Shown here piece after piece: positions 43,000 to 51,851 of a DNA stretch of 64,000 nucleotides; the first letter of the stretch is position 1; the number at the start of each line of letters is the position of its first letter. The stretch covers positions 62,001 through 126,000 of the forward strand of contig JAHBTX010000001.1 of assembly GCA_019638395.1 (NCBI GenBank), read 5' to 3'. This DNA comes from Cyclobacteriaceae bacterium (GTDB lineage: Bacteria; Bacteroidota; Bacteroidia; Cytophagales; Cyclobacteriaceae). The position numbers and the translations under genes are program-made. The notes below the pieces were generated by a model. The model ran no database searches and was not told the DNA's origin. It saw nothing but the letters and a program-made list of their open reading frames with translations.

Positions 43000-44730
43000 A
43001 TGAGAGAATTATTCCCCATGTCTAAACTCATACTTAAGTATTATACCGACTTACAAATTGGAGTTGTAGCACTGCTTTACTTTGTATCAGCATGGTTAGG
43101 ACATTCGCTGGCATTTACCGGAACCACTGCACTCTCGGTTTGGCCACCATCGGGAATGGCCTTTGCACTTTTGGTTTTGATGGGGCGCAGCGTTTGGCCG
43201 GGAATTACCATTGGAGCACTGGCAGCTAACCTGCTTGCGTTTTGGAATACACAAGGGCTCAGTCAGCAGTGGCTGATTGGAATTTCAGTTTGCATTGCAA
43301 TAGGGCAAACCGGTGAAGCCTTGACCGGAAGAGTTTTATTAACGCGTTGGATAAAAGATTCCTATCCCTTTAACAGCACCCGCGATACATTCCGTTTTTT
43401 GTTCGCTTCTGTTTTTATGTGTGTAATTGGTTCAGGCACTTCAAGTTTAAGTTTGTGGGCTGCTGGCATTATCAACACCAACACGTTCGGAGATTATTTT
43501 CTTCATGCCTGGATCGGCAGCGGAGTGGGCATTTTGTTGTTTACACCACTCATACTGGCTGTTGCCAGGCAGAAACATATCACCATTCACCCTCCTAAAC
43601 TTATCGAAGGTTGTATTTGCATTGCAAGTTTGATTGGACTTTCGTTGTTGGTGCGTTTTGGATATTTTAATAACACACTCATTAACTCATTACCATTTTT
43701 ATTAATTCCGTTTTTGCTGTGGCTTGCATTCCGGTTTAATCTGGTGGCCGCTATGGCTGTGGCGCTATCGGCTTCGCTTATAGCTATTTATTTTACCGTG
43801 CAACAAGTGGGCCCCTTTGTGCAAATACTGCCATTAGAATCGATGTTATTTGTGCAGATTTTTATTGGAGTTATTAGTATTTCTACCATTGTGCTTTCGG
43901 CTACAGTTTCTGAGCGCACGCTTGTTCAGGATGAACTTCGAAAATTTAATTCAAATCTCGAAGCTATGGTGCAACAACGTACACAGGCTTTGAATCAGGA
44001 AATTAATACGCGCAAATTAACGGAGGCTAAATTGCTTCAAACCAACCAGGAGTTAAGTAAACGCAATACCGAGTTGGATAATTTTGTGTACAGCGTTTCG
44101 CACGATTTACGGGCTCCGATTGCGTCTGTGTTGGGTCTGATTAACCTTGCCCGGAAGGATAACGATCCGGCTATGAAGAATGAATACCTGAATCGCATTA
44201 ATACCAGTGCCATGCAGCAGGACGATTTTATTCGTGAGATTCTCGATCAATCACGAAATGCGCGGTTGGATGTTAAGAAGGAAGAAATTTTTTTTGAACC
44301 CTTGATTGAGGAGACCTTTAATCAACTGAAGTATGCCACTACAACCTCAACTTCATTGGAAAAAATTGTGAACATACACCAAACCGAAGCTTTTCACAGC
44401 GATCGCTGGCGTTTAAAAGTTGTGCTCAACAATATAATCTCCAACGCAATCCGCTACCGCAATGGTCGTGAGCCTGTGATTCGTGTAAACGTGGCCATTG
44501 ATAAACACAAAGCATTGATTGAAGTGGAAGACAATGGACGCGGTATTGGCCGCGAGCATCTGGCGCGCGTGTTTGATATGTTCTACCGGGCAACCGATGT
44601 TGGGGCCGGCTCGGGCCTTGGCTTATACATTGTAAAGGAAACTCTTGAGAAACTGCAGGGCCAGATAAAAATCGAATCGGAAGAAGGCCGAGGTACTCTA
44701 GTGCGCCTGGAAATTCCTGAACTGGCCTGA
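43000..44730 (+). CDS. MASE1-domain sensor histidine kinase
   Basis: This protein of about 576 residues has an N-terminal MASE1 membrane sensor of eight or so helices (WPPSGMAFALLVLMGR). A coiled coil leads to HisKA with the phospho-acceptor His in YSVSHDLRAPIASV. The HATPase domain has N-box NNIISNAIRYRNG, G1 DNGRGIG and G2 GSGLGLYIVKE. No receiver domain is fused and no response regulator gene lies next to it, so it is an orphan kinase here. Start choice is uncertain: ATG at 43000 or 43018; a TTG at 42952 is less likely. The ligand of MASE1 sensors is generally unknown. Confidence 0.9.
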   Translation: MRELFPMSKLILKYYTDLQIGVVALLYFVSAWLGHSLAFTGTTALSVWPPSGMAFALLVLMGRSVWPGITIGALAANLLAFWNTQGLSQQWLIGISVCIAIGQTGEALTGRVLLTRWIKDSYPFNSTRDTFRFLFASVFMCVIGSGTSSLSLWAAGIINTNTFGDYFLHAWIGSGVGILLFTPLILAVARQKHITIHPPKLIEGCICIASLIGLSLLVRFGYFNNTLINSLPFLLIPFLLWLAFRFNLVAAMAVALSASLIAIYFTVQQVGPFVQILPLESMLFVQIFIGVISISTIVLSATVSERTLVQDELRKFNSNLEAMVQQRTQALNQEINTRKLTEAKLLQTNQELSKRNTELDNFVYSVSHDLRAPIASVLGLINLARKDNDPAMKNEYLNRINTSAMQQDDFIREILDQSRNARLDVKKEEIFFEPLIEETFNQLKYATTTSTSLEKIVNIHQTEAFHSDRWRLKVVLNNIISNAIRYRNGREPVIRVNVAIDKHKALIEVEDNGRGIGREHLARVFDMFYRATDVGAGSGLGLYIVKETLEKLQGQIKIESEEGRGTLVRLEIPELA

Positions 44731-44797
44731 CAACCGGTGGTATTGTTTTCTGATTAGTAAATTCAAATTCAGTCATTTCGCGTGAATCATTTTTAGG

Positions 44798-44805
44798 TAG
44801 CTTTG
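44798..44805 (+). promoter_or_regulatory. Putative promoter of GH20 gene with overlapping inverted repeat
   Basis: TAGCTTTG matches the TAnnTTTG -7 consensus exactly, and TTCG lies 17 nt upstream near the -33 position. The -7 box sits inside an inverted repeat (AGGTAG ... CTACCT, about 44795-44815), which could be an operator. Confidence 0.4.
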
Positions 44806-44826
44806 TGCACTACCTGATTCCAACGT

Positions 44827-46407
44827 ATGAAAGCGCCTCGACTATTACTTTTCATTTTCTCACTTGCCTTTGCTTCCTGTAAGAACAATCCACCTACTAA
44901 CCTGGCGGACGAAAACCTGATTCCGAAACCGGTTTCCGTAACCGCTACCGGAGAGTCGTTTGAGTTAACTTCCGAAACTGTATTGGTTGCCACCGATGTG
45001 CCTGAATCGTTGCGCGATACACTAGCTGCAGCAACCGGTTTTTCACTTGCATCGGCAACTGAAGGTAACCTGAAGTCGGCAATTTACATGAAATTGGATT
45101 CCACAGATCGGGAACTTGGCGCAGAAGGATATGAACTTGTGATAGAAACAGAAAAGATTTCGATAAAGGCTACCCAACCAGCAGGTTTGTTTTATGGAAC
45201 TCAAACGTTGTTACAGCTAATCACCCGCAAGCAAGTTGATAATAAACTCCTCATTCCAACCGGTACTATTCGCGATTATCCAACGTATAGTTGGCGCGGA
45301 TCTATGTTGGATGTGTCGCGTCATTTCATAAGTGTAACCGATGTAAAACGTTATATCGATCTGATCAGTCATTATAAAATGAATGTATTGCACCTGCATT
45401 TAACCGATGACCAGGGCTGGCGTATTGAAATAAAATCGTGGCCTAACCTTGCGGTGCACGGAGGTACTACCCAAGTAGGTGGTGGAAAAGGTGGTTTTTA
45501 TACACAAGAACAATACAAAGAAATTGTAGCTCACGCAGCAACACGGTTTGTAACCATTGTGCCTGAAATTGATATGCCCAGTCACATCAATGCGGCCCTG
45601 GCTGCTTATGGAACATTAAATAATCCAGAAACAAAATTTCCGAAATCCGGAAACTACATCGGCCCGGTTGAAACACAGGGTATAGTAGATGGCAATAATA
45701 AACCTACCGATCTATATACCGGTATAGAAGTAGGGTGGAGTACGTTGAGCTTAGCCAAACCTAACACGCTTAAATTTGTAAACGATGTAATTCGTGAGTT
45801 GGCCGCGATAACTCCCGGGCCTTACCTTCATATAGGTGGTGATGAAGCCCACGTAACGAAAAAAGAAGAGTACATAAAATTTATCAATCAGTTTAGTGAG
45901 ATCGTAAAAGCCAACAACAAGAAAATGATTGGCTGGGAAGAAATTGCGCAGGCTAATATTGACGGTAATTCCATTGCCCAACATTGGGCATCGGAAGAGC
46001 ATGCCGCTGCTGCTGCAGCTAAAGGTGCCCAGATAATCATGTCTCCTTCTAAGAAAGTTTACCTGGATATGCAATATGATTCAACAACGCGCATTGGTTT
46101 ACATTGGGCGGCTTATATAGAAGTAGATGAATCGTATAACTGGGATCCGGCTACACGGGTTCAAGGTATTACCCGCGAAAACATTCTGGGTGTAGAAGCA
46201 CCGTTGTGGTCTGAAACAGTTGTGAACATGACAGACATAGAATACATGGCTTTTCCAAGATTAATAGGTGTAGCTGAAATTGGTTGGTCGCCCGCCGAGG
46301 GCCGCAGTTGGGATGAATATAAAGTACGTCTGGGAAAACACGCCCCGCATTTGGAACGGCTTGGAGTTGATTTTTATCGTTCGCCAAAAGTTGAGTGGAG
46401 TAAGTGA
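44827..46407 (+). CDS. Beta-N-acetylhexosaminidase, GH20 family (lipoprotein)
   Basis: This 526-residue enzyme releases terminal N-acetylhexosamine from chitin-type, peptidoglycan or glycan substrates by substrate-assisted catalysis. The signal ends in a lipobox (LAFASC, Cys18), so it should be outer-membrane anchored. A GH20b-type domain (about 35-145) precedes the barrel. The barrel contains MNVLHLHLTDDQGWRIEIK and the catalytic Asp339-Glu340 pair in HIGGDEAH. Length and motifs are typical of Bacteroidota GH20 enzymes. It has its own promoter motif and is not linked to a SusCD pair here. Confidence 0.94.
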   Translation: MKAPRLLLFIFSLAFASCKNNPPTNLADENLIPKPVSVTATGESFELTSETVLVATDVPESLRDTLAAATGFSLASATEGNLKSAIYMKLDSTDRELGAEGYELVIETEKISIKATQPAGLFYGTQTLLQLITRKQVDNKLLIPTGTIRDYPTYSWRGSMLDVSRHFISVTDVKRYIDLISHYKMNVLHLHLTDDQGWRIEIKSWPNLAVHGGTTQVGGGKGGFYTQEQYKEIVAHAATRFVTIVPEIDMPSHINAALAAYGTLNNPETKFPKSGNYIGPVETQGIVDGNNKPTDLYTGIEVGWSTLSLAKPNTLKFVNDVIRELAAITPGPYLHIGGDEAHVTKKEEYIKFINQFSEIVKANNKKMIGWEEIAQANIDGNSIAQHWASEEHAAAAAAKGAQIIMSPSKKVYLDMQYDSTTRIGLHWAAYIEVDESYNWDPATRVQGITRENILGVEAPLWSETVVNMTDIEYMAFPRLIGVAEIGWSPAEGRSWDEYKVRLGKHAPHLERLGVDFYRSPKVEWSK

Positions 46408-46450
46408 GCGGCCTTTGATTACAGATAGTAACATAACTTCAGTTTTTAAA

Positions 46451-46984
46451 ATGAAACGATATGTTGTTGTGCTGTTATTTTTTACGATCGTTACTGCTTG
46501 TACGGTAACTGTAAAAGAAACTTTTGATAAGCAAACAGACTTTGCCCAATACAAAACCTATTGCTGGATGGCAGATTGTGAGTTTAATATTACCGGACCA
46601 GACTACCTAAACGACTTGATAAAGGAAAAAATCCGAATGGCAATTGAAGCAGAATTGAGCAGGAAAGGAATGATACGTAATGCCGATGATCCCGATTTAT
46701 TGATTGGATTTACCATTACTGTTAAAGATGAGCAGGCCATTGTTTATCATCGTGCTGAAGACTCACCTTTTTTTATCAAACCACTTGATCTTGATAAAGA
46801 GGTAATCAATTACCTGAAGGGTTCTTTGATCATTGGCATGGCTGATGCGAAGGAAAGTCGCATGGTTTGGCAATCGCACGTTTCGGCTTATATGGAACAT
46901 AAACCGGATTTATCGGAAGCGAATATCAGGAAAGGAATTAAACAGGCACTCAGAAATTATCCACCTAAAAAAGAATTGGACTAA
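46451..46984 (+). CDS. DUF4136-like lipoprotein
   Basis: This 177-residue protein starts with a lipoprotein signal (TIVTAC, Cys17). It continues with the DUF4136 pattern: DFAQYKTYCWM near the N-terminus, IRMAIEAELSRKGM in the middle and RKGIKQALRNYPP at the end. An open frame extends back to 46280 within the GH20 gene, but the ATG at 46451 gives the lipobox directly. The stop overlaps the next start (TAAATG, adjacent). The function of the family is unknown; it is an envelope lipoprotein. Confidence 0.8.
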   Translation: MKRYVVVLLFFTIVTACTVTVKETFDKQTDFAQYKTYCWMADCEFNITGPDYLNDLIKEKIRMAIEAELSRKGMIRNADDPDLLIGFTITVKDEQAIVYHRAEDSPFFIKPLDLDKEVINYLKGSLIIGMADAKESRMVWQSHVSAYMEHKPDLSEANIRKGIKQALRNYPPKKELD

Positions 46985-47497
46985 ATGCTAAGAATAGAAC
47001 CGAACGCCAAGCGAGATCAGGTATTTGAAACCATCGCGAACTATTTAAAAGAAGAAGATTTTTCAATAGCTGATAAAGATTTCAACAGACCCTGGGGTGG
47101 TTTCTTTGTTTTGGATGAAAGTAACGCGCCAGCGTTTGCTGCCAAATATTTTCCCGAAGTTGATTTCAGTACGTTAAAGATTGCCGGTAAACTAAGTCCT
47201 AAGATTTTAATTGTAGATTCGAACAAGCGTTTAAGCTGGCAATATCATTTCAGAAGAGCTGAGATATGGAAACTGATTGCTGGTACAGCCGGTGTTGTAA
47301 AAAGTGAAACGGATGAGCAAGGCTCAGTTGAAAAATTGAGTATTGGTGAGATTGTTCGCTTACCTAAAGGTTTACGGCATCGTTTAGTTGGGTTAGATGG
47401 CTGGGGTATCGTAGCCGAAATCTGGCAACATACCGATGCAGACAACCCATCGGACGAAAGCGATATTGTGAGGTTGCAGGATGATTTTGGAAGGTAG
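46985..47497 (+). CDS. Cupin protein related to type II mannose-6-phosphate isomerases
   Basis: This 170-residue protein has an RPWGGF motif, a cupin core with LSWQYHFRRAEIWKLIAG and LPKGLRHRLVG, and the ending VAEIWQHTD...DDIVRLQDDFGR-like pattern seen in the cupin part of type II phosphomannose isomerases. The metal-binding His/Glu set is partly changed (YHFRRAE), so isomerase activity is uncertain. It directly abuts the DUF4136 lipoprotein gene. It may act on a nucleotide-sugar precursor or only bind a sugar phosphate. Confidence 0.75.
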   Translation: MLRIEPNAKRDQVFETIANYLKEEDFSIADKDFNRPWGGFFVLDESNAPAFAAKYFPEVDFSTLKIAGKLSPKILIVDSNKRLSWQYHFRRAEIWKLIAGTAGVVKSETDEQGSVEKLSIGEIVRLPKGLRHRLVGLDGWGIVAEIWQHTDADNPSDESDIVRLQDDFGR

Positions 47498-48268
47498 TTA
47501 TTCTATCATGGCACCGGCATCGATTTTTGCAATCACAAAATGGTTTTCTTCTTTACTCAAATACATTTTACCTTCACGACTCCCTTCCTGATATTCAATT
47601 GAATGATCGATAACGATCTGATTGTTCAAAACAGTTGCTGATTTTATGGTTACAGCCATGCCTTCATCCGACAGGTAACTAAACCATTGTTGATTAGTAT
47701 TACCCAGTATGGCCAGGTTTTGAAGCGCAGGGTTTACCGAAACCAAATGAATTAACTTATTACTGTTATCCGTTAAATATAACAATTGGTATTCGCTGCA
47801 GCCGGTTGTGCCTTCATCGGTTGCTGTACCAATTCCGGTGCTGGTAGCCATATTAAGTTGATAGAGAATATTTTGCAACGTGACCGTTGCAATTTCTTGT
47901 GAAGTTAAAAACACCTGGCTACCATGAACCCAACCTTTGCTACCTGTTGAAAATTGGAATTGAAACAATGGAAACTTCCCGCACAAATCGCTGCTGGAAG
48001 CATAGCTATATAAGCCGGTAGTTTTCGAGATCCAGTTGGCAGGTATGACTTTGATAATATCAGGAAGTGTATTATCAATGATTGAGTCGGGATAAATTTC
48101 GGCAGGCGGAAGAATAAGGCAATTAAATGGTTCAACAAATTCTATGTTGGAATCCTCTTTAAGATAATCCAGAATGCCCGAGGTGCCTCCTGAAGTTGCG
48201 GTTGTGGTTTCCTTTTTAGCCTGGCAAGAAACCAGTGTGGCAATCAGAATGATGAGCAGTTTTTTCAT
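47498..48268 (-). CDS. Hypothetical lipoprotein
   Basis: This 256-residue protein has a clear lipoprotein signal (IATLVSC, Cys15) followed by a Thr/Gly-rich linker. I do not recognise the family. The middle includes STGSKGWVHGSQVFLTSQE, which resembles a bacterial SH3-like strand order (a Trp-Val-x-Gly core), but this is weak. It is convergent with and directly adjacent to the cupin gene. No function is proposed. Confidence 0.72.
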   Translation of the reverse strand: MKKLLIILIATLVSCQAKKETTTATSGGTSGILDYLKEDSNIEFVEPFNCLILPPAEIYPDSIIDNTLPDIIKVIPANWISKTTGLYSYASSSDLCGKFPLFQFQFSTGSKGWVHGSQVFLTSQEIATVTLQNILYQLNMATSTGIGTATDEGTTGCSEYQLLYLTDNSNKLIHLVSVNPALQNLAILGNTNQQWFSYLSDEGMAVTIKSATVLNNQIVIDHSIEYQEGSREGKMYLSKEENHFVIAKIDAGAMIE

Positions 48269-48331
48269 GGTAGTTGATTATCAGGAGCGGCAATAAATCT
48301 CGCTACCTTTCCGACTTAAAACAAAAAGAGT

Positions 48332-48682
48332 ATGAAAAACCTGCTGCGCATTGAAGAAGCTTTTATGCTGGGCCTTGCTATTTACCTCAATTCGCAGCTG
48401 CCCTTTGCCGGCTGGGTTTTCTGGGCGTTATTTTTTTTACCCGACATAGGCATGATTGGCTATCTGGTAAACACGCGCGTTGGTGCTGTTGCTTACAATC
48501 TGTTTCACCACAAAGGTATTGCTATTTCATTTTACCTTGTCGGAATCTGGTTTACCATTCCCGAACTTATGCTTGCCGGAGTTGTATTGTTTGGTCACAG
48601 TTCGTTTGACCGGCTTTTAGGTTACGGATTAAAATATTCCGACAATTTTAAGAATACCCATTTGGGATGGATTGGGAAGTAA
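48332..48682 (+). CDS. DUF4260 family membrane protein
   Basis: This 116-residue protein matches the DUF4260 pattern: an N-terminal RIEE segment, about three to four membrane helices, the conserved FFLPDIGMIGYL and YNLFHHKG motifs, and a C-terminal HSSFDRLLGYGLKY. The function of the family is unknown. A second, partial copy of its last 16 codons lies at 49284-49331 beyond the toxin-antitoxin locus. Confidence 0.87.
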   Translation: MKNLLRIEEAFMLGLAIYLNSQLPFAGWVFWALFFLPDIGMIGYLVNTRVGAVAYNLFHHKGIAISFYLVGIWFTIPELMLAGVVLFGHSSFDRLLGYGLKYSDNFKNTHLGWIGK

Positions 48683-48763
48683 TAACAAGCTGATAGTAAA
48701 TGAGCAATTGATTCATGTGAAGGATCGCTTCTTCATTTAAATCAAATGTTTTAACTTTAGAAC

Positions 48764-48979
48764 ATGATTACCTTATCTGACATTAAGAAACTTAGTATCG
48801 AAGAGCGGCTTACCCTGGTCGAATCGATTTGGGATAGCATTACAGAAGATACTTCAACTGAACTTCAAATTCCCTCAGAAGAAAAGCAGGAAATACTAAA
48901 ACGTTTTGACGAATTTAAAAGGGGGGATCAAAAGACATATTCCTGGGATGAGGTAAAAGTGTATGTCCGAGAGCCGTGA
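48764..48979 (+). CDS. Addiction-module antitoxin (TIGR02574-type component)
   Basis: This 71-residue protein has the short antitoxin pattern: KKLSIEERLTLVESIWDSI at the N-terminus and the C-terminal tail KRGDQKTYSWDEVK that wraps the partner toxin. In this family the antitoxin gene precedes and overlaps a ParE/RelE toxin gene. The same arrangement is found here with a 17-nt overlap, but the toxin is broken. It appears intact, so it may be a free antitoxin. Confidence 0.88.
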   Translation: MITLSDIKKLSIEERLTLVESIWDSITEDTSTELQIPSEEKQEILKRFDEFKRGDQKTYSWDEVKVYVREP

Positions 48980-49280
48980 GTTTTCACTTCAATTTTCTGA
49001 AGTTGCCAGAGACGACATTAGGCAAATAAGTCTTTGGTATAGAAGCGAGTTAATTGGCCTTGATGAGAGATTCTTGCTAAGTTTAGAGAGTTAACTAACT
49101 AGAATACAACTAAATCCATTTTCCTATCAGATTTGTTTTGGATCTATACGCGCTACCTTATTAAGACGTTTCCCTTATCGAATTTATTATTTTGTGGAAA
49201 ACAATGTAATTACACTTCTTGGTGTTATTCATACAAAAAGAAGTCCTAAGCTTATCCGTAGAAGGGTAAAACGCGGTTAA
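48963..49280 (+). pseudogene. ParE/RelE-family toxin interrupted by one in-frame stop codon
   Basis: Reading from the ATG at 48963 gives a ParE-like sequence (FSLQFSEVARDDIRQISLWY) for 43 codons, then TAA at 49092-49094. The same frame continues without further stops or shifts to TAA at 49278-49280. That second part encodes the rest of the toxin (LTRIQLNPFSYQICFGSIRA, LLRRFPYRIYYFVENN, HTKRSPKLIRRR). The full frame is 105 codons plus stop, the normal length of the family. Only a single substitution therefore separates it from an intact gene. A sequencing error or stop-codon readthrough are the alternatives. Confidence 0.85.
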
Positions 49281-49283
49281 CTA

Positions 49284-49331
49284 AATTCAGATAATTTTAA
49301 GAATACACATTTGGGATGGATTGGGAAATAG
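49284..49331 (+). pseudogene. Remnant copy of DUF4260 gene 3' end
   Basis: The 47 bp at 49285-49331 align without gaps to 48636-48682, the end of the DUF4260 gene, with five differences. All five fall in third codon positions and are synonymous (Ser, Asp, Thr, Lys codons and TAA versus TAG). The fragment encodes NSDNFKNTHLGWIGK and a stop, and starts 3 nt after the toxin stop codon. Confidence 0.85.
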
Positions 49332-49337
49332 TTACGA

Positions 49338-49372
49338 GTTGCCGGTTTCCAGTAACCGGCAACAGGAAACCG
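49338..49372. repeat. Overlapping alternative hairpins downstream of glnS
   Basis: A perfect 10-bp stem (GTTGCCGGTT 49338-49347 with AACCGGCAAC 49354-49363) overlaps a second perfect 9-bp stem (CCGGTTTCC 49342-49350 with GGAAACCGG 49364-49372). The two cannot form together. There is no T tract on either strand, so it is more like a REP-type extragenic element than a standard terminator, although it lies 5 nt after the glnS stop. Confidence 0.65.
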
Positions 49373-49376
49373 GAAA

Positions 49377-51035
49377 TTACTTCTTCACTTCCTTCGCCCA
49401 CATATCACGCAAAGTGGTAGCACGATTAAAGATTAGTTTACCGGCAGTTGAATCTGTATCCAAAGTAAAATAGCCCATTCGTAAAAACTGAAAATGTTCA
49501 CCCAACTTTGCCTTGGCAATTTCAGGTTCGGCATAAACCGTTGGTAACACTTTCAACGAGTCCGGATTAAGATGATTCCTGAAATCATCGTCCACCGAAC
49601 TCATATCTTCTAAATTAAACAACCGGTCGTATAAACGCACTTCTACCGGCACAGCGGTTTGAACATTTACCCAATGGATAACGCCTTTCACATTGATACC
49701 CGAAGTATCATTGCCACTTCTGCTTTCCGGTATGTAAGAGCAATGTAGCTCGGTAACATGGCCGGTTGCATCTTTCACAAAATTCTCACATTTAATAATA
49801 AAAGCACTTTTCAGGCGCACCATCTGGCCAGGAGCTAAGCGAAAATATTTTTTGGGTGGTACTTCCATAAAATCTTCGCGTTCAATGTACAACTCTCGCC
49901 CAAAGGGCATTTCGCGCACGTTTGTATGAATGTCCGGATAGTTTTCGCTGGTCATTACTTCGATTTTGCCTTCCGGATAATTCGTGATGACAACTTTTAA
50001 AGGATCGAACACCACCATTCTGCGCGCTGCTACTTTGTTAAGATGTTCGCGCACGCAAAACTCCAGCAAACTTATGTCAATCAGGTTGTCGCGCTTGGCT
50101 ACACCAATACGATCGCAGAAATCGCGAATAGCTTCAGGGGTGTAACCGCGCCTGCGAACGCCACTTAGTGTTGGCATACGAGGGTCGTCCCATCCGGTAA
50201 CATGTTTTTCGTTTACCAGTTGCAACAACTTGCGTTTGCTCATCATGGTGTACGTCATGTTCAAACGGGCAAACTCATACTGGCGTGATGGATATATTTC
50301 CAGATTTTCGATACACCAGTTGTACAACTCACGGTGCGGCACAAATTCCAGCGTACAGATGCTGTGTGTAATTTTTTCAATGGAGTCGCTTTGCCCGTGG
50401 GCGAAATCATACATTGGGTAAATACACCAGGTATCGCCCGTGCGATGATGGTGTGCATGTTTAATCCGATAGAGGACGGGGTCGCGCATCAACATGTTGG
50501 TGTGCGCCATGTCAATTTTAGCACGTAACACTTTTGAACCATCCGGGTATATACCGGCTTTCATGTCGGTAAACAGCGCAAGGTTTTCTTCTACCGTGCG
50601 GTTGCGATACGGGCTGTTGGTTCCGGGTTGGGTAGGGGTTCCCTTTTGCGCAGCCATCTCTTCGCTGGTGCTGTCGTCCACATAGGCTAATCCTTTTTTG
50701 ATAAGTGTAACGGCAAACTCATACAATTGTGGAAAGTAATCGGAGGCATATAGTTCTTCTGCCCATTCAAAACCCAACCACTTTACATCACCTTTAATGC
50801 TTTCTACATATTCGGTTTCTTCAGTAACCGGGTTAGTGTCGTCAAAACGTAAATTGGTTTTGCCCCCGTACTTGAGGGCTAACCCAAAGTTGAGGCAAAT
50901 ACTTTTGGCATGCCCCAGATGCAGGTAGCCATTGGGTTCGGGCGGAAAGCGGGTGGCAATGCTGGTATGTTTCCCCGACTTTAAATCGTTTTCGATTATC
51001 TCCTCAATAAAATTTAGACTCTTTTCTTCGGCCAT
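49377..51035 (-). CDS. glnS: Glutaminyl-tRNA synthetase
   Basis: This 552-residue class I enzyme charges tRNA-Gln. It shows the HIGH-type motif (PPEPNGYLHLGH, about 31-42), the MSK motif of the KMSKS loop (MMSKRK, near residue 264), and the C-terminal anticodon-binding beta-barrels with typical GINVKGVIHWV. An open frame extends to a TTG at 51092, but the ATG at 51035 gives the standard start (AEEKSLNFIEEIIENDL). Possession of GlnRS indicates direct glutaminylation. It is divergent from the HMA-AraC gene. Confidence 0.96.
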   Translation of the reverse strand: MAEEKSLNFIEEIIENDLKSGKHTSIATRFPPEPNGYLHLGHAKSICLNFGLALKYGGKTNLRFDDTNPVTEETEYVESIKGDVKWLGFEWAEELYASDYFPQLYEFAVTLIKKGLAYVDDSTSEEMAAQKGTPTQPGTNSPYRNRTVEENLALFTDMKAGIYPDGSKVLRAKIDMAHTNMLMRDPVLYRIKHAHHHRTGDTWCIYPMYDFAHGQSDSIEKITHSICTLEFVPHRELYNWCIENLEIYPSRQYEFARLNMTYTMMSKRKLLQLVNEKHVTGWDDPRMPTLSGVRRRGYTPEAIRDFCDRIGVAKRDNLIDISLLEFCVREHLNKVAARRMVVFDPLKVVITNYPEGKIEVMTSENYPDIHTNVREMPFGRELYIEREDFMEVPPKKYFRLAPGQMVRLKSAFIIKCENFVKDATGHVTELHCSYIPESRSGNDTSGINVKGVIHWVNVQTAVPVEVRLYDRLFNLEDMSSVDDDFRNHLNPDSLKVLPTVYAEPEIAKAKLGEHFQFLRMGYFTLDTDSTAGKLIFNRATTLRDMWAKEVKK

Positions 51036-51147
51036 GGTTCGCTTAAAAGGTGTAAAGGTAACCGACTGAGTGTATTTTGCGAAGGGCTTCAACCGGATTT
51101 ATCGGCACCAGCAACTTTTCTGGAATCAATTAAGTTATTACCTCATT

Positions 51148-51726
51148 ATGAATAAGGTTCTTCACATTAAAAACATGGTTTGCAACCGCTGCATTCTGGT
51201 GGTGGGACAGGAGTTGGAAAAGCTTGGACTTGAGGCCGAGCGGATTACACTGGGCGAGGTGGCACTAATGCAGGAGCCAACACCTGAAAAACTTGCAACA
51301 TTGGATCATGTGCTGATGGGTCTGGGCTTTGAACGCATCGATGATAGAAAAGCACGGCTGATTGAGTCTATTAAGAATTTGGTTATTGAAGAAATCCATC
51401 ACAAAAGCCAGAGGACAAAAAAACTTAACTGGTCGGCCTGGTTAGCCGATCAGTTGCATTATGAGTACAATTACCTCAGCAGTTTATTTTCGGCTGTGGA
51501 AGGAATTACGCTTGAACAGTACATTATCCATCAAAAGATTGAGCGCGTGAAAGAATTGCTTTTTTACGATGAGCTAACGCTAAGCCAGATTGCCGATCGG
51601 TTGGACTACAGTAGTGTTGCACATCTGTCGGCCCAGTTTAAAAAGGTTACCGGCATAACTCCTACGGAGCTAAAGAAAATCAGGCCAGTTGAAACTCCGC
51701 GCAAACCATTGGATTCGGTAGCATAA
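51148..51726 (+). CDS. AraC-family regulator with N-terminal heavy-metal-associated-like domain
   Basis: This 192-residue protein joins a ferredoxin-like HMA-type domain (about 1-70) to an AraC helix-turn-helix domain (about 95-185). The HMA part carries the metal-binding pair C12-x-x-C15 (MVCNRC). The AraC part shows LTLSQIADRLDYSSVAHLSAQFKKVTG. The open frame runs back to 51070, but the ATG at 51148 gives the HMA start without extra sequence. It opens the metal-efflux island and is a good candidate for its copper or silver sensor (inference). The one-domain sensor-plus-regulator form is common in Bacteroidota metal loci. Confidence 0.87.
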   Translation: MNKVLHIKNMVCNRCILVVGQELEKLGLEAERITLGEVALMQEPTPEKLATLDHVLMGLGFERIDDRKARLIESIKNLVIEEIHHKSQRTKKLNWSAWLADQLHYEYNYLSSLFSAVEGITLEQYIIHQKIERVKELLFYDELTLSQIADRLDYSSVAHLSAQFKKVTGITPTELKKIRPVETPRKPLDSVA

Positions 51727-51851
51727 AATTCTGTAACACCTTTCAGGAATTGTATAACTACCAGCCGCTGGGTTTGTTGTTCCTTTGTCTCATAATATAC
51801 AATCGAGATTCAGGCTGAATCCGAATTGTTAAATTTTAATCCATAATTAAA

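Noticed and set aside
46280-46450. Extension of the DUF4136 lipoprotein into the GH20 gene
   Set aside because: The extension overlaps 128 nt of a conserved gene, and the lipobox starts directly at 46451.
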